DNA of 58,675 nt, from contig JAHFSY010000028.1 of NCBI GenBank assembly GCA_023269615.1, positions 1 to 58,675 on the forward strand, given 5' to 3'. The notes under the pieces are model-generated. The model was not told where the DNA came from, ran no database searches, and was given only the letters and a program-made list of their open reading frames with translations. Position 1 is the stretch's first letter. The number at the start of each line of letters is the position of its first letter. The position numbers and the translations under genes were made by a program. The stretch comes from Verrucomicrobiota bacterium (lineage in GTDB: Bacteria; Verrucomicrobiota; Verrucomicrobiia; JABWAM01). Positions 49,623-57,550 of this stretch are shown piece by piece.

Positions 49623-51830
49623 ATGATTGGTCTGGGCCGTTACAATCTGCTTTTCAAACTTGGCCAGGGTGGCATGGGTGCCGTCTATCTTGCGCGACAG
49701 CGCAAACTCAAGCGCTTTTGCGCCGTCAAGGTCATCAGCGCGAACTACGCCCAGGACGAGGATTCTGCGAAACGTTTCCTGAATGAAGCCCAGGCCGCAG
49801 CCTCGCTCTCGCATCCCAACGTCGTCAGTATTTTTGACTGCGACGAATACAAGAAACAGTATTTTATCGCGATGGAGTTCATCGAAGGGATGAGCCTCGG
49901 GGAAGTCATCAAGACGCTCGGCCCTCTTCCCCTGCCCCTGGCTCTTCACTGGCTGAACCAGGCCGCCATCGGGCTCGATTACCTGCACGGCAAGGGCGTC
50001 ATCCACCGCGACATCAAGCCCGACAACATGATGATTGACGGCGAGGGCACGATGAAAATCATGGACCTCGGCCTTGCAAAGCATCACTTCGAGGGCAACC
50101 TGAGCATGACTTCCACGGGGACGATCATGGGATCACCTCATTACATGAGTCCTGAGCAGATTCAGGATTCGAAGACAGCCGACCATCGTTCCGACCTCTA
50201 TTCACTGGGGATCGTCTTCTACCAGATCTTGACGGGCAAGGTACCCTACAACAAAACCTCGGCATCGGCCGTGTACATGGCCCACCTGAGCGAGCCAATG
50301 CCTTCTGTTGCGGCAGTGCGCCCCGGGATCACGCAACCCGTGGATGCCCTCATCAGCCAGCTCACCGCCAAGGATCGAAACCAGCGCATCCAGACTTCGT
50401 CGGACCTCATCGAGGAACTCAAGCCATGGATCGCCAGCAATCCACTCAACGAAGAGACCACTGCATATTGGACGCAGTTTGAACGCAAGAAACATCTCGT
50501 GGGCGAGCTTCTGGAACGGGAGAAAATTGACCCGTCGAAAATTGACCTCGAAATTTCGGATGACAGCGACACGCCAAAATCACCCAGTTTCGTGCCCAAA
50601 CTCGTTGGTGTGCTGGCGCTGCCGATGATCGTCCTGCTCGGCCTGCTTGGCCTCGGAGCGTGGTTCCTCCTCAAGGCCGGCAAGGATAAGACTCCGCCAC
50701 CCACCACGGACAAGGCCACGAACATTCCCATCGCTCCAGGCAAAAATACAATTCCACCGAAAACACCCACGACATCCATCTCACCCTCACAACCCAAACA
50801 AGGCGGCCTGTATGTGAAAACGCAGCCCGAGCAGGCTCTCGTGATGTTCCGATCCTCTGCACGCGCCAGCCCCGCCACATTCGAGAACATCCCGGTCGGA
50901 CACTACACCGTCAAGGCCACATCCAAGGGTTACAAGGACACCGAAAAGGAAGTGGACGTGGAGGAAGGAAAATTTGTCGAATTGACCATCAGCCTTGCGC
51001 GCATTCCCGGCTTCGCCAACATCACCACCCAGCCCACGGGCGCCAGCGTGATCGTCAAGGACAAGGTTCTGGGCCAGACACCCTACAAGCTGGAAGGAGG
51101 CGATGGCGATACTGTTGAATGTCACTTGAAGATGGATGGTTATGAGGAACGGACTTTCAAGGTCATGCTCACAGGGGATGGCGCGGAGCACGCCGAGCGT
51201 TTGCTGGTGGGTTCCAAGCCCATCGGAGGCGGGACTGCCGGAAAAAATGTTTCCGCCCCCAATCGCGATCAATTCCTTCGTGAGAACGGCCTGAATTTCA
51301 GCATGGCGGTGATGTTTGACGGTCAGCGGTACCAACTCCTCAATCGCATTCCCTATGGCGGCGACCGGAACGAGTCGGTCGGTGAATACATTGATCGCAC
51401 TCTCACTTCCCAGCAGAAGGAAAAGCTGGCAACCCTTCGCGAGCAGGCCATCAGCAATCTTTCCCAGAACATGGACGCCACGCAAGCCATGGACCAGGCA
51501 CTGACCGACACGCTCAAGATGACCTCGGACCAGAAACATCAACTCGCCGATTCCGTGGAACAGGTGAAGGTTGCGCTAAAGAAACGCGCCGAGGATCGCG
51601 TGAAGGGTTTCAAGGTCACCGGCACCAGCACGCTCGGCGGCACCTCCACCGCCACGCTCAACAACCAGATCGTGCAACAGGGAAAAACCTATACCTTCCG
51701 GCGAGGGGGCATGGAGTTCCAATATACCGTCAGCAAGATCGACAACGATAACATCACCCTGCTCATTGATGATATCGAAATCGCCATCCCCAGTTCTGAA
51801 ACCTCCCTCGACACATTCAGGGAGCAGTAA
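49623..51830 (+). CDS. Membrane Ser/Thr protein kinase with PEGA domains
   Basis: A 735-residue Hanks-type kinase. The kinase domain covers residues about 7-270: glycine loop LGQGGMGAVYLA, K36 in CAVKVISA, D130 in IHRDIKPDN, D148 in a DLG variant of DFG and the activation end GSPHYMSPEQ. One transmembrane helix lies at about 327-350. Outside it are two PEGA repeats (about 395-460, GLYVKTQPEQALVMFRS; 463-535, NITTQPTGASVIVKDKVLG). A helical segment and a final small beta domain follow (about 670-735). It is a sensor kinase; the signal and targets are unknown. TAA at its end directly abuts the next gene's stop. Confidence 0.92.
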   Translation: MIGLGRYNLLFKLGQGGMGAVYLARQRKLKRFCAVKVISANYAQDEDSAKRFLNEAQAAASLSHPNVVSIFDCDEYKKQYFIAMEFIEGMSLGEVIKTLGPLPLPLALHWLNQAAIGLDYLHGKGVIHRDIKPDNMMIDGEGTMKIMDLGLAKHHFEGNLSMTSTGTIMGSPHYMSPEQIQDSKTADHRSDLYSLGIVFYQILTGKVPYNKTSASAVYMAHLSEPMPSVAAVRPGITQPVDALISQLTAKDRNQRIQTSSDLIEELKPWIASNPLNEETTAYWTQFERKKHLVGELLEREKIDPSKIDLEISDDSDTPKSPSFVPKLVGVLALPMIVLLGLLGLGAWFLLKAGKDKTPPPTTDKATNIPIAPGKNTIPPKTPTTSISPSQPKQGGLYVKTQPEQALVMFRSSARASPATFENIPVGHYTVKATSKGYKDTEKEVDVEEGKFVELTISLARIPGFANITTQPTGASVIVKDKVLGQTPYKLEGGDGDTVECHLKMDGYEERTFKVMLTGDGAEHAERLLVGSKPIGGGTAGKNVSAPNRDQFLRENGLNFSMAVMFDGQRYQLLNRIPYGGDRNESVGEYIDRTLTSQQKEKLATLREQAISNLSQNMDATQAMDQALTDTLKMTSDQKHQLADSVEQVKVALKKRAEDRVKGFKVTGTSTLGGTSTATLNNQIVQQGKTYTFRRGGMEFQYTVSKIDNDNITLLIDDIEIAIPSSETSLDTFREQ

Positions 51831-53339
51831 TCACTTACCGTCACACGACATCACAGGACTCCAGTCGCGCGTCTCCACGATCTTCCAGTAGTTGCCGGTC
51901 CGTTGCTTCTCCTCCAGCGTCGTCATCTGGTAACGATGCACCTTCACCTGTAGAAATTTCGGGCCCCCATCCGGGAATGGATCAGCTTCAAGCAGCGACT
52001 TCGCCACGCGATCACCGGCGCTGATCCGCATCAACAACCGCGAAAGATATCGCGACTGCCGAAAATCACCACTCCCGTCGAATGTCAAAAACCAGCACTG
52101 AAAATCAAGTCTTGGCTGATGCGGCGCCACAAAGGGCGGACGCCGATCCAACGCCCCCGCCTTGTAGCGAAATGGATATGCTTTCCAATGAACCCCGTCC
52201 ACGCTTCCCAAAATCTCCACCTCCCAGCGTTCCAGTGTCATATTCGCAAACAGGCCGTAAGAATTGATGGAGTGAAACGGCCGCACGACCGCCACGGTCC
52301 GCTTTCGGAGAGAGCCCTCACCCGTGAATCCCAGAAAACACATGAGCGGTAGCAAGGCCATGGCCGCAAAAAGCCCATACGACACTGCGGGATGGACGCG
52401 AAAAAGTGCGGGCGTGGCGGGACGCGCCAATCGCTCGCGAACCCGCTGAAGCCTTTTCACCCAGCGACACCAAAACGCGTCGTCCAGCACCAACAAACAG
52501 AGGGCGATGGTGATCAGGTTGAAAAATCCGTAGTTCGCCGTCAGCCCGATGAAAATCTGAAATCCGATCAAGGCCAGCGCGCCGAGTATCCGAATCTTGC
52601 GCGGGCCAAACAACGCAAGTGGCACGATGATCTCCACCACGAAGGTGCCGAGTACCGACAAGGCCTGAACCCCATGCGGCAGATGATGTGCCCACCATCC
52701 CAGCACCGTGGGGATCGGTGCGGTCTCATAATAAAAATCCATCGCGGTGAGCCGGCGCCAGGTCTCATCGCCGCTCGCCCACTTGCTGATGCCACTCTCG
52801 AGATTGAGCCGGATGAGCAGCAGCACCAGCAGCCATCGGACAAGCCGCGGCGGCTCGCGCTCCCCCCGCCCGCCTTTCCATCCATGCGATGGGGTGAAAA
52901 AAATTGAAAGGAACCCCGTCTCCAGCAGCAGGATGTCCCACTGGAAGGTAAAGAAATCCTGGCCCACGTTGGTGAACGACAAATAAACCGCCCAAAGAAC
53001 CACGCAGCAAACACGCGGCGCCACGTTGAGAATGAGCAGGGCGGACGCAGCCAACCCCACACCAATCCCCACCCGCAACGCCGTGTCGCCGTCCCACAAC
53101 CAGAAAATCGCTGGCCACCGCCAGAAACGCTCCAGCGGACCAAACGTCGTGATGTTGGCATCCAGCAACAAATGCGCCGGCAACAACCCATGACTCCCGA
53201 TCAACCCCATCACCTGGCTCCCCAGCGACGCGAAGGCAACCAAGTAAATCACACCAAGCACACGGAGAAATATCCATCCACTCACCCGATATTCATGCTG
53301 ATCCTCATTCCACATGACGTCCAAAATACCATCCGCCAT
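51831..53339 (-). CDS. Lipase-maturation-factor-like membrane protein
   Basis: About 502 residues of the LMF1/HTTM-related family. Roughly eight transmembrane helices lie in the first 340 residues (LRVLGVIYLVAFASLGSQVM; LLETGFLSIFF; LLVLLLIRLNLESGISKWAS). The soluble C-terminal domain (FHSINSYGLFANMTLERWEVEILGS, in part) includes the signature NSYGLFANMT region and FDGSGDFRQSRYLSRLLMRI. Eukaryotic LMF1 folds lipases in the ER; the bacterial role is unknown. ATG at MADGILDV follows GGCAGGA. A GTG four codons upstream and an ATG eight codons later are alternatives. Confidence 0.85.
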   Translation of the reverse strand: MADGILDVMWNEDQHEYRVSGWIFLRVLGVIYLVAFASLGSQVMGLIGSHGLLPAHLLLDANITTFGPLERFWRWPAIFWLWDGDTALRVGIGVGLAASALLILNVAPRVCCVVLWAVYLSFTNVGQDFFTFQWDILLLETGFLSIFFTPSHGWKGGRGEREPPRLVRWLLVLLLIRLNLESGISKWASGDETWRRLTAMDFYYETAPIPTVLGWWAHHLPHGVQALSVLGTFVVEIIVPLALFGPRKIRILGALALIGFQIFIGLTANYGFFNLITIALCLLVLDDAFWCRWVKRLQRVRERLARPATPALFRVHPAVSYGLFAAMALLPLMCFLGFTGEGSLRKRTVAVVRPFHSINSYGLFANMTLERWEVEILGSVDGVHWKAYPFRYKAGALDRRPPFVAPHQPRLDFQCWFLTFDGSGDFRQSRYLSRLLMRISAGDRVAKSLLEADPFPDGGPKFLQVKVHRYQMTTLEEKQRTGNYWKIVETRDWSPVMSCDGK

Positions 53340-53370
53340 GAATCCTGCCACCCATATTCATCATCTGCAG

Positions 53371-53398
53371 GAGGTAGGGCGTGCTCGCCGAGCGCGCC
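53371..53398. repeat. 28-nt repeat GAGGTAGGGCGTGCTCGCCG, copy 2
   Basis: Identical over 28 nt to 17665-17692. It sits in the 281-nt gap before the third toxin-antitoxin pair, and nothing coding is seen there. Confidence 0.85.
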
Positions 53399-53505
53399 TC
53401 GTGACCTTCGATATCAAACGCATGACGATCTTTTTGCTCATATGCGATGAAAGGTTGCACAGACGAAAACCGGCCATTCCTCGTCCCAACCTGCTTTGGC
53501 GCCCC

Positions 53506-53547
53506 TTCTGGCTTCTGGCTCCTGACTCCTGAATTCTGGATTCTGGA
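53506..53547. repeat. Six tandem 7-nt units (TTCTGGC type)
   Basis: Units TTCTGGC, TTCTGGC, TCCTGAC, TCCTGAA, TTCTGGA and TTCTGGA run without a break. They belong to the same degenerate heptamer family as the elements before nuoB and before the GH57 gene at 34575. Confidence 0.85.
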
Positions 53548-53585
53548 TTCTTACCCAAGATCCTGAACGGAGTGGCAAAATTCAG

Positions 53586-53614
53586 TTGATCGGATTGCCC
53601 GCATGAATTAATCT
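53586..53614 (+). promoter_or_regulatory. Promoter of the third toxin-antitoxin pair
   Basis: TTGATC (53586-53591), 17-nt spacer, TAATCT (53609-53614), 6 nt to the antitoxin ATG. The geometry again predicts initiation next to the start codon. Confidence 0.5.
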
Positions 53615-53620
53615 ATACAC

Positions 53621-53857
53621 ATGAGCAAGACTGAAATCCTCACCGAGCTGCCCAGGCTCACCCCCTCCGAGCGGGACGAGATTCGACTCAAGCTGGCCGA
53701 GATTGATGGAGAAAAATGGCTCGATGCGGATGAACCATTGACCGACGCCGAGAAGGCGCTTTTGGATACCCGCCTGGCCGCCTATGAAAAGGACCCGGAC
53801 GCCGGCAGTTCATGGGATGAGGTGGAAGCACGCATACGCGTCCGTCTCAAGCGATGA
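53621..53857 (+). CDS. Addiction-module antitoxin (TIGR02574-like)
   Basis: A 78-residue antitoxin of the putative addiction-module component family, common in PVC bacteria and cyanobacteria. It has an N-terminal helix pair (EILTELPRLTPSERDEIRLK) and the conserved C-terminal SSWDEVEARIR. Its stop overlaps the toxin ATG by 4 nt. Confidence 0.88.
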   Translation: MSKTEILTELPRLTPSERDEIRLKLAEIDGEKWLDADEPLTDAEKALLDTRLAAYEKDPDAGSSWDEVEARIRVRLKR

Positions 53858-54153
53858 GTCATCTCATCGTCCGTCCCGAGGCCGAGAATGATCTCACCGA
53901 AGCCGCACTCTGGTACGAAGGCCGTGATGCCGGACTCGGCTTGGAACTGACGGCCGAAATCCGATCGGCCATCCAGCGTGCCATTCAAAATCCGCGTGGC
54001 TATCCACAACTCCGCCGTCGGCCGGAAGTTCGACGCATTCTCTCTCATCGGTTCCCCTACCGCATCTTCTACATCGTTCGCGCGGAGACCATCATTGTTT
54101 TTGCAGTGTTGCACGCAGCAAGACACGACCACCACTGGCGACGCCGCATCTGA
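53854..54153 (+). CDS. RelE/ParE-family toxin
   Basis: A 99-residue toxin. The RelE/ParE pattern is clear: IVRPEAENDLTEAALWYE, the central RRRPEVRRILSHRFPYRIFY and the C-terminal VFAVLHAARHDHHWRRRI with the usual terminal basic cluster. It acts on ribosome-bound mRNA or gyrase, which the sequence does not decide. It is co-translated with the antitoxin upstream. Confidence 0.93.
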   Translation: MSHLIVRPEAENDLTEAALWYEGRDAGLGLELTAEIRSAIQRAIQNPRGYPQLRRRPEVRRILSHRFPYRIFYIVRAETIIVFAVLHAARHDHHWRRRI

Positions 54154-54201
54154 ACTAGACCCCCTCTTCGAGAACTGCAGAAGGCCGAGACCGCATGATA
54201 A

Positions 54202-54513
54202 TTACCGGCGGCCGTAATATTGGCGGATCTGCTCGCGAAGGTCCTCAAGATCTGCTTTGAATCGTTTTGGATCACCTAAAACCGGTCGAATTGCCGTGAA
54301 AATCATGTCTGGTGAATCCAACAATTCCTTGGATGATAGATCAAACCGGACGATGACATATCGTGAGGGAATTCCTTCACGTTTTGAAATGAGGTCACCC
54401 CATGCTCGTGGCCATTGCCCATGGTTGGATATGATGAACTGTCGTGTATCAATAATCACGTTTTCGGTCAGATCGTAGCACAACTCTGTTTTCCTGCGTT
54501 CCTGCCAATACAT
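54202..54513 (-). CDS. Hypothetical protein, possibly 5'-truncated
   Basis: A 103-residue frame from MYWQERRK, with a beta-alpha pattern (YVIVRFDLSSKELLDSPDMI) and a charged C-terminal helix. The codons just upstream, in the same frame, encode a hydrophobic helix (FIGLFILSVGW) and run open to a TAA near 54609, but contain no ATG, GTG or TTG. The gene may therefore have lost its true start when the lpoB region was joined, or uses a rare codon. No family is recognised. It overlaps the promoter zone of the divergent lpoB gene. Confidence 0.45.
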   Translation of the reverse strand: MYWQERRKTELCYDLTENVIIDTRQFIISNHGQWPRAWGDLISKREGIPSRYVIVRFDLSSKELLDSPDMIFTAIRPVLGDPKRFKADLEDLREQIRQYYGRR

Positions 54514-54608
54514 CCATCCTACCGAAAGAATGAAGAGCCCGATGAACTGGGACCGAGGGTCCCCGGAATTTGTTTGTATTCCCCGCCTTTCTGTCGCGTG
54601 ATTGCCTT

Positions 54609-55199
54609 ATGAAACCTTCCACCCTTTCCGCCCTGCTCGTTCTCTTCCTCGCCGGCTGCGCCAGTGACACCCCCCCTCCCAAGTACGTGGATGTCAAAGA
54701 TCAAGGCGCCATCGCCGGCACGGGCATCGAGTCGCAGGACCTGGTCGCCGCCACCGATAAGATGGTGCTCAAAATTCTCGAAACCCCGCAGCTTCAGTCC
54801 AGCAAGGGCGAGCCGCCCACCATCGGCCTCCTCCCCGTTGAGAACCGCACGCGTTTCGCGATCGACAAGGAAATCTTCAACACGCGCATCAAGGCGCTGC
54901 TCAATGAAAAGTCCAACGGCAAGGTCCGCTTCGTCGCCCGCGACCGCATGGACGCCATCAAGAAGGAAAAGGAAATGAAGGAGAAGGGCGAGGTCACCAG
55001 CGGCAAACGCCTGAAACCCTACGGCGTGGATTACTTCCTCACGGGCACGCTTTCCGGCCTCTCGACTTCCACCAAGGAAGGCAAAAGCGATTACATGCTT
55101 TTCACCTTCCGCCTCATCAATGCCGAGACCTCGGAGGAAATATGGGAGGGCATGCACGAATTGAAGAAGGAAGGCGTGGAAGACGCGGTTTATCGCTGA
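54609..55199 (+). CDS. lpoB: LpoB-like penicillin-binding-protein activator lipoprotein
   Basis: A 196-residue lipoprotein with lipobox LFLAGCAS (Cys at about residue 17). The mature domain matches LpoB/COG3417: IGLLPVENRTRF...FNTRIKALL, VRFVARDRMDAIKKEKE, GVDYFLTGTLSGLSTSTKEG and the C-terminal FRLINAETSEEIWEG. LpoB proteins reach across the periplasm to activate class A PBPs. TTGTAT at 54574 is 29 nt before the ATG, and the COG3014-type lipoprotein gene follows after 7 nt. Confidence 0.87.
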   Translation: MKPSTLSALLVLFLAGCASDTPPPKYVDVKDQGAIAGTGIESQDLVAATDKMVLKILETPQLQSSKGEPPTIGLLPVENRTRFAIDKEIFNTRIKALLNEKSNGKVRFVARDRMDAIKKEKEMKEKGEVTSGKRLKPYGVDYFLTGTLSGLSTSTKEGKSDYMLFTFRLINAETSEEIWEGMHELKKEGVEDAVYR

Positions 55200-55206
55200 C
55201 GGATCC

Positions 55207-56397
55207 ATGAAGCCGATGTTGTGCGCGGGTCTGCTGTTGACGCTGGCCACGGGTTGCGCATCGGGGCCGGACCCCACGCGTCGCGACCTCGGTTCCTCCG
55301 AACGCATGGCCGGCGAACAAAACGCCCCGGCCAAGCTCAAGCCTTACTACCAGCGCCTGTACATGGAAGGCGAATCCAACGCCACGCTCAATCGCATGCG
55401 CCTTGCCAGCGCCGCGATCGAGCAGGGCGAATGGAAGGACGCGGAACTCTCGCTCGATGATGTCATTCGCAACGTCGAGGCCCTCGGCCCGGCCGATGAA
55501 CGCTCGCGCGAGGCGCTGAGCAAATTCGAATCCGAGGACATCAAGCGATTCAAGGGCGAAGCCTACGAGCGCTCCATGGCGTATTTTCTGCGCGGGCTTC
55601 TCTACCTGCGTGCTGACAGCTTCGACAACGCACGGGCCTGCTTCAAAAGCGTGCAGGTGTTTGACGCCGCCAAGACCGATCCAAAACTTCACGGCAACTG
55701 GGCCAGTGCCGACTGGCTCGAAGGCTGGTGCAACTGGAACCTCAACGAAAAAAATGCCGCGCAGGAATGTTGGGAACGCGCCAAACGCCACTCCAGCACG
55801 CCGCTTTCCATACCCTCTCCCGATGACAACACCCTGTGCGTGGCACTCCTCGGTTTTGGCCCGATCAAGATTCCCACCGGCGACCAGGGCGAGCGACTCG
55901 ATTACCGTGCTGGAAACTCTAAAACTTTGCATGTGCGTGTCAAAGTGAATGGCGTCTCAAAATCTCCCGTTAAAATGGAAGACCTCCTCGCACAGGCTTC
56001 CGGACGCGGACTCCGCCAGATGGACGTCGTCAATGAAGGCAAGGCCGACACGAAGGCCTCGGCGGACACCGCGGGCGACGTGTTGATCCTCGGTGGTGCG
56101 GGCGCAACAGTGGGAGGCTCGGTGGCCGGCGACACCACGGTCGCAGCCGCCGGTCTCGGTGCTGCAGCGGCCGGCATGATCACCAAAGGCATTGCGTCCG
56201 GCATCCACCCCAAGGCTGACACTCGCACGTGGGACCTTCTCCCCGCATCCATCCAAATCCTGCCGCTCAACCTTCCGCAAGGAGATCAATCGCTCGATGT
56301 GCAGTTTCTGAATGACAAAGGCAACGTCGTCTCAGAGAAAAAAATCGTCTCACCAAATTCTTCCCGGCCCCGTCTCCTCCTGTTGATCGAAAGATAA
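55207..56397 (+). CDS. COG3014-like lipoprotein partner of LpoB
   Basis: A 396-residue lipoprotein with lipobox LATGCAS (Cys at residue about 17). The N-terminal half is helical and TPR-like (LASAAIEQGEWKDAELSLDD, RGLLYLRADSFDNARACFKS). Then comes a beta domain, a glycine/alanine-rich segment that could insert in or lie on a membrane (about residues 295-330, GGAGATVGGSVAGDTTVAAA), and a terminal beta segment. In other bacteria COG3014 genes neighbour LpoB genes, as here, which suggests a shared envelope task. Function is not established. Confidence 0.8.
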   Translation: MKPMLCAGLLLTLATGCASGPDPTRRDLGSSERMAGEQNAPAKLKPYYQRLYMEGESNATLNRMRLASAAIEQGEWKDAELSLDDVIRNVEALGPADERSREALSKFESEDIKRFKGEAYERSMAYFLRGLLYLRADSFDNARACFKSVQVFDAAKTDPKLHGNWASADWLEGWCNWNLNEKNAAQECWERAKRHSSTPLSIPSPDDNTLCVALLGFGPIKIPTGDQGERLDYRAGNSKTLHVRVKVNGVSKSPVKMEDLLAQASGRGLRQMDVVNEGKADTKASADTAGDVLILGGAGATVGGSVAGDTTVAAAGLGAAAAGMITKGIASGIHPKADTRTWDLLPASIQILPLNLPQGDQSLDVQFLNDKGNVVSEKKIVSPNSSRPRLLLLIER

Positions 56398-56417
56398 CCG
56401 CACCCTGGCGAGCGCGA

Positions 56418-57422
56418 CTACAACATCCGCGCCGCTTCCCTCGCGTAGTACGTCAAAATCAGATCCGCCCCGGCCCGCTTCATCGCGGTGAGCGTTTCCA
56501 TCATCACGGCTTTTTCATCCAGCCAGCCCTTTTGCGCCGCCGCCTTGATCATCGCGTATTCACCGCTCACCTGGTACGCGGCCAGCGGCACGTCGAGCGC
56601 ATTTTTCAATTCACGGAGTATGTCGAGATAGGGCAGGCCGGGTTTCACCATCACCACGTCGGCCCCCTGCTCCACATCGGCGCGCGCTTCCAGCAACGCT
56701 TCCCGACGTCGCCGCCCATCCATCTGGTATGAACGGCGATCTCCGAACGCCGGCGCGCTCTCTGCAGCATCACGGAACGGACCGTAGAATGAGGACGCAT
56801 ACTTCACGGCGTAACTCATGATGGGCAGATTGGAAAATCCCTTCGCATCCAGCGCGGAACGAATCGCCGCCACCGCGCCGTCCATCATCCCGCTCGGGGC
56901 AATCATGTCGGCGCCGGCGCGCGCATGGTTTACCGCCTGCGTTGCGAGACGCTTCAATGTCGCGTCATTTTCCACCGTCACGTCGCGCGACCGCTTACCG
57001 ACCTTCATCAACACGCCGCAATGGCCGTGCGAGGTGTATTCGCAAAAACAAAGGTCGGTGATCGCCGCCATGCCGATGCCCGATTTCTTTACGGCTTGAA
57101 GCGTGCGACAGATCAGATTTCGAGCATCAAGCGCCGCGCTCCCCGCATGGTCTTTCTCATGACGTTCGAGCACGCCAAACAAAATGAATGCCTTGAGCCC
57201 AAGCTGCTCCGCCTTCTTCAAATCCTTCACCACCTCGTCGGATGAAAGCTGGAACACGCCCGGCATCGAGGACACCTCCCGCCGAATGCCCCGTCCCTCG
57301 CGCACGAAAAGAGGAAGGATCAGGGATGAGGGATGAAGGCGCACATCCACCACCATGTCGCGCAACGCCGCGTTCCCGCGCAATCGGCGCAAACGGGCAA
57401 AACGCGGCAATGCACGATTCAT
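56418..57422 (-). CDS. hemB: Delta-aminolevulinic acid dehydratase (porphobilinogen synthase)
   Basis: A 334-residue HemB, which condenses two 5-aminolevulinate molecules to porphobilinogen for heme. The metal site DLCFCEYTSHGHCGV has the three Cys of the zinc-dependent type. Schiff-base lysines are in SYAVKYASSFYGPFRDA and MVKPGLPYLDIL. The C-terminus YQVSGEYAMIKAAAQKGWLD (20 residues) is typical. ATG at MNRALPRF is preferred over a GTG five codons upstream. It converges on the lipoprotein gene, with 20 nt between. Confidence 0.96.
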   Translation of the reverse strand: MNRALPRFARLRRLRGNAALRDMVVDVRLHPSSLILPLFVREGRGIRREVSSMPGVFQLSSDEVVKDLKKAEQLGLKAFILFGVLERHEKDHAGSAALDARNLICRTLQAVKKSGIGMAAITDLCFCEYTSHGHCGVLMKVGKRSRDVTVENDATLKRLATQAVNHARAGADMIAPSGMMDGAVAAIRSALDAKGFSNLPIMSYAVKYASSFYGPFRDAAESAPAFGDRRSYQMDGRRRREALLEARADVEQGADVVMVKPGLPYLDILRELKNALDVPLAAYQVSGEYAMIKAAAQKGWLDEKAVMMETLTAMKRAGADLILTYYAREAARML

Positions 57423-57550
57423 TTTTTTGCGGGTCACAATGAGAACCCTAATGTTTCCTGCCTTTCAGGACAAGCCCGGACCGATTGTTGCGGATCGGAA
57501 ACGTTGAATTAAGTTTTGCGTTTTTCCCTTCCACTCGTCACCAAGGAGAT

